Below are positions 57,122 to 64,000 of a stretch of 64,000 nucleotides of DNA, piece after piece. The notes beneath the pieces are model-generated. The model did no database searches. It worked only from the letters and a program-made list of their open reading frames with translations, and was not told where the DNA came from. The stretch is taken from assembly GCF_000725625.1 (NCBI RefSeq), contig NZ_JOHS01000042.1, forward strand, positions 5,511 to 69,510, read 5' to 3'. Both the position numbers and the translations under genes were made by a program. This stretch comes from Streptomyces sp. NRRL F-6676. GTDB taxonomy: Bacteria; Actinomycetota; Actinomycetes; Streptomycetales; Streptomycetaceae. Numbering within the stretch: the first letter of the stretch is position 1; every line of letters begins with the position of its first letter.

Positions 57122-57808
57122 ATGGACCACAAGAACCTCATCGGCCACGACGGCGCCGTCCACGAGGGCCTGCTCAACAGCCACACCGGCTTCATGATTG
57201 ACGTGGCCTGCAACGCGGGCCGGTACTCCGTCGTCCACCCCTACGAGAAGCTCGACCCGGCGCGCGTCACCGACGCTCCCCTGTCCTGTCCTGCTTGCGT
57301 CGCCGCGAACTCCCCCGCCAGCACGCAGCTGCACCGCGGAAGAGTCGCCCAGCGGTACGCCGAAGACGTCCTCGCCCTCGCCGACACCCGCGGATGCCCG
57401 CCCGCCCAAGACGACGAAGGGCTCCGACTGGCCTTCGTGGCACTCGCGACAGAGAACCCGCCGCCCCAGACCCTGTACGCGCTGATCAGAGAGCACGTAA
57501 CCGACATGCTGACTGATCGCGCCCTGGCCGTTCCGGAAGGGGTCCCGCAGGTCCTCGTGCCCTACAAGCGGTACACCGGCGGCACAGTCCAGGCCCCCGT
57601 CGGCCCTGGGGACCGCCTCATGCACTACAGCGCCGCTGGCGGGTACTTTCAGTACGTCTGGGTCGATGGGCTCGATGAGTCTCCGGACGGAATCGTCGTC
57701 ACGGTCCACGAGAAGGACCGGCGTCCGGTCACGTACTCGGCGCGCGAGGTCAGCCAGCGGTACTCGAAGCTCGACCGGGCGGCACCGCTGCCGCCGAGCG
57801 GTGGGTGA
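57122..57808 (+). CDS. 228-aa protein of unknown function
   Basis: ATG 57122 gives MDHKNLIGHDGAVHEGLLNS. Residues 40-60 contain SCPACVAANSP, a possible metal site. A helical stretch follows (HRGRVAQRYAEDVLALADTRG; ALIREHVTDMLTDRALAVPEG). The C-terminal half is a beta-rich region (RLMHYSAAGGYFQYVWVDGLDESPDGIVVTVHEKDR). There is no clear ribosome binding site close to the ATG. The family is not recognised. Confidence 0.62.
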   Translation: MDHKNLIGHDGAVHEGLLNSHTGFMIDVACNAGRYSVVHPYEKLDPARVTDAPLSCPACVAANSPASTQLHRGRVAQRYAEDVLALADTRGCPPAQDDEGLRLAFVALATENPPPQTLYALIREHVTDMLTDRALAVPEGVPQVLVPYKRYTGGTVQAPVGPGDRLMHYSAAGGYFQYVWVDGLDESPDGIVVTVHEKDRRPVTYSAREVSQRYSKLDRAAPLPPSGG

Positions 57809-58120
57809 GCGAAGCTGACGGCTGCGACCTGCCCTCAACCCGCCCTGAGACAGGCCGGACACGCACCGTCGCGGCTGCCCCCGCCCCTCACCCGCAGGTG
57901 TTCACCGGGCTAGCGCTCGTCCCTCAAAGCCAGGTCCCCACCGCGATGGCCTGAGCCAGTTCAGGTTTCACCCGCAGCCCGCGCCGGGATGCCCTCGCCT
58001 CAGCACCGCGACGGATGCACCCCACAACCGCCCTGCCGCCCAGCTGACCCTCTCTTTTCAGACGCTGCGCCGCGCCGTCGCCCCGCCGCCGTATCACCCG
58101 ACTCCGGAAGCGCCCACACC
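57809..58120. other. 312-base stretch without a supportable gene
   Basis: No promoter copy, strong hairpin or coding pattern could be identified here. It probably contains the 5' region of the gene at 58121, whose ribosome binding site is CTCCGGAAG. Confidence 0.5.
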
Positions 58121-58570
58121 ATGACCACCGACAGTCCGCACGTCGCCTACCTGGCCCCTTCCGATCCGGCCCGCCCCCAGCCCGGCCGAGCCAACGACGA
58201 GGAGGCCGACCGCTCCGAGAACGCGGTCCTGACCGCCTACCTCTTCCACCTGACGGCCAAGGGACACCGTGTCCTGCGGCACCGCGTCGTCACGGATCCC
58301 GTCCTGGCGTCCACCGACCTCTTCGACGCGACTGCCGGAGAGGTGGTGATGGCCTGTCACCGATCGCACTACCCCGCGCTCATCGCCGCGTACGGCGTGA
58401 TCAGCGACTGCGCGCGGCTCTTCTCCCCGGCCCGCCGCGCACTGCTATTCACCGCCGAGCCGGGCCCGGTCGCCAAGGAGTTCCTGTCCCACCACAAGAT
58501 CATCGCGATCTGGCCCGAGGGCGAGTCCTTCGTCCGCGCGGACCCGGCAGCCGAGACAGGCGGAGCGTGA
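58121..58570 (+). CDS. 149-aa protein, unknown; possible nuclease-like fold
   Basis: ATG 58121 follows CGGAAGCGCC. After a charged start, residues 35-145 form an alpha/beta pattern: AVLTAYLFHLTAKGHRVLRHRVV, STDLFDATAGEVVMACHR, LIAAYGVISDCARLF, RRALLFTAEPG and HHKIIAIWPEGESFVR. This order (helix, D, strand with E, helix, strand) is like that of endonuclease-fold proteins, but the catalytic ExK is not present as such, so no activity is claimed. The stop overlaps the next gene (GTGA). Confidence 0.65.
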   Translation: MTTDSPHVAYLAPSDPARPQPGRANDEEADRSENAVLTAYLFHLTAKGHRVLRHRVVTDPVLASTDLFDATAGEVVMACHRSHYPALIAAYGVISDCARLFSPARRALLFTAEPGPVAKEFLSHHKIIAIWPEGESFVRADPAAETGGA

Positions 58571-58929
58571 ACCGCCAGAGCTTCGGGCCGCCGTCGACGA
58601 GAGCCGAGGAACGCGCCTGGCGCGCGGCCGGTCTCCTCGTCGACGTCGCCGGGCGCGTACTGCCGGCCACAGCCCCGCCCTGCGCCTTCTGCGACGGCGA
58701 GGACATCGGCGACACCTGCCCGGCATCCCTCACCTGCCCCACATGCAAAGCCACGCCCCGACAAAGGTGCCGCCGGCCGAGCGGACACACCGCCGAGCAG
58801 TGGCACCGCAGCCGCGTCCGCGCCGCCGACCTGGAAGACCAGCGCCGCGAGGAAGACGGCGACACCACCCTGCCCGCCCGCTGGTCCGACCCCCAGCTGG
58901 CGCCGACCCCATCACGAGGAACACGATGA
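58567..58929 (+). CDS. Small zinc-finger protein (actinophage type)
   Basis: The protein has 120 residues and starts by GTGA overlap at 58567. The C-terminal half carries CPTCKATPRQRCRRPSGHTAEQWHRSR, a Cys-Cys-Cys-His zinc finger common in Streptomyces and mycobacterial phage and plasmid proteins; an additional CAFCDGEDIGDTC pair lies before it. It is basic and likely binds nucleic acid. The stop overlaps the DUF6884 start (ATGA), making a coupled three-gene set with its neighbours. Confidence 0.75.
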   Translation: MNRQSFGPPSTRAEERAWRAAGLLVDVAGRVLPATAPPCAFCDGEDIGDTCPASLTCPTCKATPRQRCRRPSGHTAEQWHRSRVRAADLEDQRREEDGDTTLPARWSDPQLAPTPSRGTR

Positions 58930-59687
58930 CCACCGACCACCCCGGCAACAGCGCCACGGCCACGTCGCCCGGCGCCCCGGACCGGCCGCGTACGGCCGGA
59001 GCCTTCACTCCCCGCATCACCCCCGCCCAGCGCCGCGCCCTCCTCGCCGGGGCCAGGGACCCGATCGGGCTGCTGCCCAAGTCCGTCAACCTGCGGACCC
59101 TGGCGTCCCTTGCCGACATCGGCTACGTCGGCCTGGATCAGAGCCGCGACGTCCTTCGTGGACAGGAGGCAACGCGGGACGCGCTGGACGTCTGGGGCGG
59201 TGCTCTGACTGAGGACGGCTGGCAGCGGGCCCGCGCCGAGGGCGCGGGCAGGTTCCGGATCGTCGTCGTCGGCTGCGGAAAGGCCAAGCAGGACCGCCGC
59301 GTGACCGCTGGCGCGATGTACGTCGGCACCTTCCACGGCTCCTGCCGGGAGACGGCCAAAGCCCTGCTCCAGGACGGCGGCCGCCAGTACATCCTCTCCG
59401 CTGCCCACGGGCTCCTCGACCTGTCCACGGAGATCGACCCGTACGACATCACCGTGGGCGACCCCGGCAGCGTCAACGCGGACTTTGTGCAGGCGCAGGT
59501 ACGGGAACGCGGCATCGAGTCGGCGGAGGTGACGGTGCTGGCCGGCAGCAAGTACGTCGCCCTCGCGAGGCAGTCCTGGCCGGACCTCAAGGCACCCCTC
59601 GCCGGTGCCAGCGGGATCGGGGAGATGAAGCAACGCCTTTCCCAGATCCGCCTCGCCGCGCGAGCCGAAGCCGGGCAGCAGCGGTGA
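58926..59687 (+). CDS. DUF6884-family protein (YaaA-superfamily-like)
   Basis: The protein has 253 residues. The characteristic order is present: RIVVVGCGKAKQDRRVTAGAMYVGTF near residue 115, then GGRQYILSAAHGLLDLSTEIDPYDITVG near 155. DUF6884 proteins are common on phages and plasmids of actinomycetes and are thought to act on nucleotides or DNA, though I know of no proven reaction. The N-terminal 100 residues are an extra helical region. It is coupled upstream by ATGA and downstream to the Mom-like gene by GTGA. Confidence 0.78.
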   Translation: MTTDHPGNSATATSPGAPDRPRTAGAFTPRITPAQRRALLAGARDPIGLLPKSVNLRTLASLADIGYVGLDQSRDVLRGQEATRDALDVWGGALTEDGWQRARAEGAGRFRIVVVGCGKAKQDRRVTAGAMYVGTFHGSCRETAKALLQDGGRQYILSAAHGLLDLSTEIDPYDITVGDPGSVNADFVQAQVRERGIESAEVTVLAGSKYVALARQSWPDLKAPLAGASGIGEMKQRLSQIRLAARAEAGQQR

Positions 59688-60067
59688 GCGCGCCGCTCGG
59701 GCCCGCTTCGGCGCAGTGGGAGACCATGGCCGCCGGCCGCGCCGAGGGCTGGACGCAGCGCTGGAGCGGCGGTGTGCCGACGTGGGTGCACACGTCGCAG
59801 GGTGGCTTCGACCGGCGCCGGTACGAGGTCGTCGAGCTGGCGGAGGCGCCCGCCCGGAAGTACATCCAGGCGAACCACTATCTGTCGGGGTGGCCGCCGG
59901 CGGTCCACCGATTCGGGCTGGTGGACCTCAAGCCTGCAGAGGACGACCACGGCCAGGAGGTCGACGGCGGTCTGCTGGTTGGAGTTATCGTCCTGGGCGT
60001 CCCAATGAGCCGCCGGGCTCTGACCAGGGTTTTCCCTTCCCTGGAGCCTTCTATGAACCGCGTCTGA
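59684..60067 (+). pseudogene. Truncated Mom-like DNA-modification protein
   Basis: The 127 residues contain the N-terminal part of the Mom family found on actinobacterial plasmids: RYEVVELAEAPARKYIQANH, YLSGWPPAVHRFGLVDL, LLVGVIVLGVPMSRRALTRVFPSLEP. Full members continue with an ESLELxRxVLL core and are roughly twice as long; here the sequence ends in SMNRV and stop. Mom (phage Mu) modifies adenine in DNA with an acetamido-type group and protects it from restriction. The break, just before a truncated integrase and nested insertion sequences, suggests loss by recombination. It is probably inactive. Confidence 0.7.
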
Positions 60068-60199
60068 GCGTCGACTGACTCGTTCCGTTCGCGGGCAGGC
60101 GGTCCAGTGAGTCGAATCATCCATGTGCCCCTTGGTGCACTCGCGCACGGCTCCAACACCGGTTATGTCGTTGAGTGATCGAGCTGCTACATTCCGCTT

Positions 60200-61069
60200 G
60201 TGTTCGCTGCGGACGGGCCGACCGCCGAGATCCTGCGGGTCGAGGTCACTGACACGCTGGCCTACTGGACGGTTCTTGCCGGGCCCACCTTGAGGGTCGT
60301 CGAGGACGTGGACGGCTTCCTCTACCACCTGCGCTTCGGCCGGACCCGCGCGGAATCGACCACAAAGGCGTACGCAGGTCACCTCAAGCGCTTCCACGCC
60401 TGGTGCGACGAACAAGGCCTGTCGCGGGAGCACGCGGCCGCCGAGCTCCCGCACTACCTGATGAAGCTGCGAACCACGCCCCGGCTGACGAGCGGCCGCA
60501 GCCAGGGGCAGCTGCCACAGGACTCCACACTCGCCCCAGCCCTGGCGGCGATCCACGGCTTCTACCAGCACTTGGCCGACCTCCGCCGGATCAGCGCGAA
60601 GGCGGTCGACGCCCTGTTCGTCACCGCTCCGCACCCGGCGGCAGGAAAACTGGTACTTGAGCCGCGTATCCGCGTCGATCCGCGGCCGAGTCATGCTTCC
60701 GGCCGGGCACCGGCCGCCAGCCACGCGGAGTTCGCCGCCCTCCTGCGTGCCGCGAAGACCGCCCGCGACCGCTGCATGGTCGCTCTGCTCGGTGCGTGCG
60801 CGCTGCGCGTCGGCCAAGTCGTCGGCCTGCTGCGCGAGGACATTCACCTCGTCCCGGTCGGCAGTACCGTCCGGGGCTGTCCCTACAGCCTGGGTCCCCA
60901 TCTGCACCTGGAGAAGCGTGACGGTCACCCGCGCGGGGCGGCGAACAAGAACCGCGGCACCGTTGTTGTTCCCGTGCCCGAGCCTGTGGTGATGCTCTAC
61001 GCCGACTGGATGCGCGAACGCCTCACCATCCCCAGGGCGGGCAAGATTATGTCCCTTGACGTGGTGTAG
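60200..61069 (+). pseudogene. Tyrosine recombinase/integrase truncated by an IS256-type element
   Basis: The frame starts at GTG 60200. An N-terminal SAM-like core-binding domain (STTKAYAGHLKRFHAWCDEQGLS; LAAIHGFYQHLADLRRISAKAV) is followed by the start of the catalytic domain with the first arginine in LLGACALRVGQVVGLLREDI near residue 205, and NKNRGTVVVPVPEPVVMLYADWM. The HxxR and tyrosine parts are missing: the frame runs into foreign sequence at about 61045 (IMSLDVV, stop). It indicates that this side of the region was once mobilised by site-specific recombination. Confidence 0.82.
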
Positions 61070-61528
61070 GGGATCAGTCGTTTGATGCGGCCGGTAGGAC
61101 GATGTTGTCGTCGGGGTAGAGGGCGTCCATGCTCTCGTTGGAGAGGTAGCGGCGTGGGAAGGCGATCCATTCGTCGTGGAGTTCGGCGAGGACCGCAGTC
61201 GCGAGGCGGAGGACGGCGGGTGGGTTCGGGAAGACCTGGACGACGTCGGTGCGGCGTTTGATCTCCCGGTTCAGTCGTTCCAGCGGGTTGGTGGACTGGA
61301 TTTTCTTCCAGTGCTGGTGGGGGAAGTCCGCGAACGCGGTCAGGTCCTCCTTCGCCTCCAGCAGCATCTCTCTGACCTTGGGGAACTGCGGTCCGAGCAT
61401 GTCGGCGACCGTGTCGAGCTGGGTGCGGACAGCGTCCGCGGTGGGCTGGGCGAAGACCGTGCGGATCGTCGCGGCGACCATCTCCGCCGAGCCTTTCGGG
61501 ATCGCGGCGAAGACGTTGCGGACGAAGT
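61045..61528 (-). pseudogene. C-terminal part of a split IS256-family (Mutator) transposase
   Basis: Frame from 61074 (stop) to about 61528 encodes HFVRNVFAAIPKGSAEMVAATIRTVFAQP, HWKKIQSTNPLERLNREIKRRTDVVQVFPN and a RRYLSNESMDAL end, the classical IS256 C-terminus with the catalytic Glu-bearing NPLERLNREIKRR. The element end is probably near 61045 (inside GATTATGTCCCTTGACG), where it enters the integrase gene. It was cut by the ISAzo13-type element at 61529. Confidence 0.85.
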
Positions 61529-63683
61529 GGAGCTGTGCGGAATTAACTTGGTGGATCCCCTTGCTGGGGAACGGAGGCCAAGAGGGCGCCGACAGTTCGG
61601 TACTTCCTCGGGGCTGGTTCGAGGTGGAATCCGTCTTCCTCCAGGAGCGGGCGCACGTCGAGAAAAGCGTTGCCGATGGTGCGGCGGCTGACCTGGAACA
61701 GTTCGGCCAAGACCTCGCCGGTGCAGACCCGGCGGTGGAAGAGCACGGCGGCGAGCACGCGCTCCGCGTCGCCGATCTTTTGGGGAAAGACGCCGCCGCG
61801 GGTGCCCGGCTGTCGGGGGCCGCCTCGCTGTTGGTGACGGCGCCGTTCCACTCGGGCGGCCTGACGGAGCGCGAGGCGGTCAACGAGTGTGGCGAGATCG
61901 GTGCGGCTCAGGCCGGTCAGGGCAGGGTCGGACAGGATCTCAGGCAGCGGTTCGCGGCTGCGGGATGCCAGCTGCCCGGTGCGCAGGAAGGCCAGTAGCT
62001 CGTCGGGGGTGCTGAAGAGCAGGGTGGTCGTCTCGATGCTGACCTTGTGTTCCCGCAGGAGCAGGCGGGTGTCGGTGACGACTTGGCTCATGGTGCGGTC
62101 GTTGATCTCCAGCATCTCGCGCAGGACCCGCTGCGAGCACACGCGCCGCAGGTAGAGCAGCGTGACGAGGATGCGGTCGCGGCTGTTGAGCAGGGGCTTC
62201 TTGCCGTGTGTGCCGGGGCGCTGGCGGCGTGGCCCACCGCGCGCTTCGTATCGCTGTTGTTCCCACTGGGCCCGCTGGGCTGTGGCCAGCTTCTCGGCCA
62301 GGGTGTCGAGATCACCGCTGGTCATGCCGGTCAGACGCGGGTCGTCCAGCATTTCCAGCACCGTGGCCCGTTCCGTTGCCGGGGAAGGGGCCGGTGCGGC
62401 TGTCTGGTCGGTCGGTGCCGGACGGAGCGTGTAGTTCCAGGTGCCGCGCACGGGGTGGGGTTCGATGGGCAGGGCCTGCATGCGTGCCTTGCTGATCGCC
62501 ACGCCGAGCGGATAAGCGCCTGGGTCGAGTTCGGCGTGAACGCGCAATCCGGCGCGGGTGGTGGTCGAGGCGATCGTGTTGACCACGACTTCGTGGCTGG
62601 TCAGCGGCCTGCCTCGCCAGTTCATCGTGATCTGGGAGAACAGCCGGTGCTCGATCTTGTTCCACTTCGAAGTCCCCGGAGGAAAGTGGCAGACCGTGAT
62701 GGCCAGTCCCGTCTCGGCGGCCAGTGCGGCAAGTTCGGCTTTCCAGGCCCGGTAGCGGTAGCTGTTCGAGCCGCCCGCGTCCGCGGTGACCAGCAGTCGG
62801 GTCGCGGCCGGATAGTCGAGCCGGCCGCGGCCCTGCCACCAGCGGCGGATCGTGGCCACCGCGAAAGCGGAAGTGTCGTGATCGACGCCGACGCTCACCC
62901 AGCCGGCATCGGCTGTCAGGTCATAGACGCCGTAGGGGATGGCGGTCTCGCCCTTGGGACCGGTGAAGAAGCTGTGGTCCTCCACCTCAATCGGCTCGCC
63001 TTTGGGACGCCACTCTCGCCCGGCGCTCGGCAGCTGGCCAAGCATCTCCTTCTTCTTCGAGTCGACGCTGATCACCGGCTCGTCGGCCACCTGGAACTGT
63101 CTGACCTGCTCGTTGATGTATCGGAACTGGGCGTCCCGGTCCGGATGCTGCTTGCCTTCAAGAGTCTTGGCGGTTGCCTGCAGGCTGAATCCGTTCGCCC
63201 TCAGCAGCTGGCCCACGGAGCCCGGAGATATGGGGTGGCCTTGACGGGTCAGCTCGGCGGCCAGCTTGCGCAGCGACTTCGTGGTCCAGCGCAGCGGCGA
63301 CATCGGATCACCTCGTTCATCCGGCTCGACCAGAGCCATGAGCGCCGAAAGCAGGTACGGATCACGCTCCGTCAGGCGCTTGCGGCCACCTCCCCGCCTG
63401 CGGACACGTCCCCTGCCCAGAGGCTCTGAGCCCGTCTCCAGTTCGAGCAGGCCTCTGCGGACGGTGGTCTCGCTCGCTCCCGCAACCCGGGCGACAGCGC
63501 GCACGCCCCCATGGCCGAGCAGCCCCGCCTCCGTCGCCAGCATCAGCCGCCGCTGCCGCTCATCCAGATGCGGCAGCAACACACCGAAACGCACGGCAAG
63601 TTGCTGCCGTACTCCCTCTTCGATCGCCATGCCAGATCAACGATCTACATTGAGAAAGAGACACCTTGTTTCCGTACAGCTCC
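61529..63683 (-). mobile_element. ISAzo13-family insertion sequence (2155 bp) inserted in the IS256 gene
   Basis: The ends read GGAGCTGTGCGGAA (from 61529) and, inverted, GGAGCTGTACGGAA (to 63683), a terminal inverted repeat with one difference in 14. AGT flanks both sides (61526-61528; 63684-63686). Removing the element and one AGT restores the IS256 reading CRVHFVRN exactly. A longer duplication of up to 6 bp (AGTGGA) would fit too if the ends are asymmetric. Confidence 0.8.
61543..63630 (-). CDS. ISAzo13-family transposase with duplicated C-terminal module
   Basis: The protein has 695 residues from ATG 63630, longer than the usual 400-500. The N-terminal part has HTH (GGVRAVARVAGASETTVRRGLLELE). 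The DDE-type core includes EPVISVDSKKKEMLG, LLVTADAGGSNSYRYRAWK and HFPPGTSKWNKIEHRLFSQI. After residue 420 there are two similar modules of about 110 residues: MLDDPRLTGMTSGDLDTLAEKL...RDRILVTLLYLRRVCSQRVLREML and ILSDPALTGLSRTDLATLVDRL...AERVLAAVLFHRRVCTGEVLAEL. Each looks like a helix-turn-helix, perhaps end-binding. The element looks intact and recent. Confidence 0.88.
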   Translation of the reverse strand: MAIEEGVRQQLAVRFGVLLPHLDERQRRLMLATEAGLLGHGGVRAVARVAGASETTVRRGLLELETGSEPLGRGRVRRRGGGRKRLTERDPYLLSALMALVEPDERGDPMSPLRWTTKSLRKLAAELTRQGHPISPGSVGQLLRANGFSLQATAKTLEGKQHPDRDAQFRYINEQVRQFQVADEPVISVDSKKKEMLGQLPSAGREWRPKGEPIEVEDHSFFTGPKGETAIPYGVYDLTADAGWVSVGVDHDTSAFAVATIRRWWQGRGRLDYPAATRLLVTADAGGSNSYRYRAWKAELAALAAETGLAITVCHFPPGTSKWNKIEHRLFSQITMNWRGRPLTSHEVVVNTIASTTTRAGLRVHAELDPGAYPLGVAISKARMQALPIEPHPVRGTWNYTLRPAPTDQTAAPAPSPATERATVLEMLDDPRLTGMTSGDLDTLAEKLATAQRAQWEQQRYEARGGPRRQRPGTHGKKPLLNSRDRILVTLLYLRRVCSQRVLREMLEINDRTMSQVVTDTRLLLREHKVSIETTTLLFSTPDELLAFLRTGQLASRSREPLPEILSDPALTGLSRTDLATLVDRLALRQAARVERRRHQQRGGPRQPGTRGGVFPQKIGDAERVLAAVLFHRRVCTGEVLAELFQVSRRTIGNAFLDVRPLLEEDGFHLEPAPRKYRTVGALLASVPQQGDPPS

Positions 63684-63908
63684 AGTGGACCCGGCACCTT
63701 TGCCAGGCGGCGCCCAGCATGACCTTGCGGATCGCTTTGACCAGGCCGCTGTGACTGTCGGAGATGACCAGGCGGACGCCACCCAGTCCGCGTTCGCGCA
63801 GGTGACGCAGGAACTGGGCCCAGAACGCTTCGGTCTCGCTGTCCCCGACCATGACACCGACGACCTCGCGTCCGCCGTCCTGCGTGACACCGGTGGCGAT
63901 GGAGTAAT
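63684..63908 (-). pseudogene. Middle part of the split IS256-family transposase
   Basis: The minus strand encodes IATGVTQDGGREVVGVMVGD, then SETEAFWAQFLRHLRERGL, GGVRLVISDSHSGLVKAIRKVM and GAAWQRCRVH, the standard IS256 catalytic middle with DSHSGL carrying the second Asp. The upstream N-terminal third is missing: at about 63909 the sequence changes to unrelated DNA. With the 61045-61528 piece it is one gene interrupted by the ISAzo13 element. Confidence 0.8.
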
Positions 63909-64000
63909 TGTCAAGACTTGTGGGTGAGTTGAGTTTCAGGCGACTTCGAGGTCCTCGACGAGGTGGCCGTTTTCGAAGCGGGCGCCGGAGCGGACGAGGG
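63909..64000. mobile_element. Left end of a third insertion element (partial)
   Basis: From 63909 the sequence TGTCAAGACTTGTGGGTGAG looks like a TG-starting terminal repeat. The minus strand then carries the end of an open frame, LVRSGARFENGHLVEDLEVA followed by a stop (TGA complement at 63936-63938). It replaces the expected IS256 N-terminus. The family is uncertain; the element continues beyond the window. Confidence 0.45.

Overview
The window is very GC-rich DNA with strongly GC-biased codon use. It carries a WhiB-like regulator, a GntR repressor, Tcp/VirB-type conjugation genes and many short overlapping genes. This points to a Streptomyces or closely related actinomycete, and to a large conjugative plasmid (possibly an integrated element) rather than core chromosome. 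No ribosomal, tRNA or central metabolic genes are seen. Neither telomeres nor a junction is visible, so linear versus circular cannot be decided.

Left part (1-6.1 kb): a leftward operon of seven genes, mostly joined by 4-base stop/start overlaps: WhiB-like regulator, 94-aa protein, DUF2637-like membrane protein, a 57-aa small protein and three further proteins, two of them membrane proteins. A GntR-family gene diverges from it across a 31-bp near-perfect palindrome.

Replication-like block (6.1-13.8 kb): a chain of five short hairpins, clustered CCCTTGACC iterons, a winged-helix Rep-like gene, and then about 3 kb of non-coding degenerate repeat units. Each unit contains a long inverted repeat built on CCCCTTGACC. 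A HicA-type toxin gene and a DNA-binding partner gene sit inside the repeats. A sigma-factor-like gene closes the block.

Transfer block (13.9-30.3 kb, rightward): TcpC-like protein, small membrane protein, TcpE, VirB4-like ATPase, VirB6/TrbL-like channel protein, a TcpC/VirB8-like protein, a three-domain cell-wall hydrolase, a short membrane protein preceded by a leader peptide, the coupling ATPase, a replication-relaxation protein, ParB and a DUF4417-like protein.

Cargo block (30.3-60.1 kb): two large proteins sharing the same N-terminal tag, one with a PI3K/HipA-like kinase domain and one with an ADP-ribosyltransferase-like domain. Further right are an ADP-ribosylglycohydrolase/phosphatase fusion, an HU protein, a GP88-like protein, a multi-helix-turn-helix protein, a PAPS-reductase-like protein, two DNA-methyltransferase-like proteins, a DUF4007 protein, a DUF6884 protein, a truncated Mom-like DNA-modification protein and many small unknowns.

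Right end (60.2-64 kb): a truncated tyrosine recombinase interrupted by an IS256-family element, itself split by an ISAzo13-family element, with a third element probably starting at about 63.9 kb.

Two plasmid-wide control signals stand out. Four copies of a GTCACACCG...CACCTGTAGCAGGTG element precede rep, the transfer genes and the kinase operon. Seven copies of a promoter, TTGCKT-17 bp-TACTGT-like, drive separate cargo transcription units between 36.8 and 56.3 kb.
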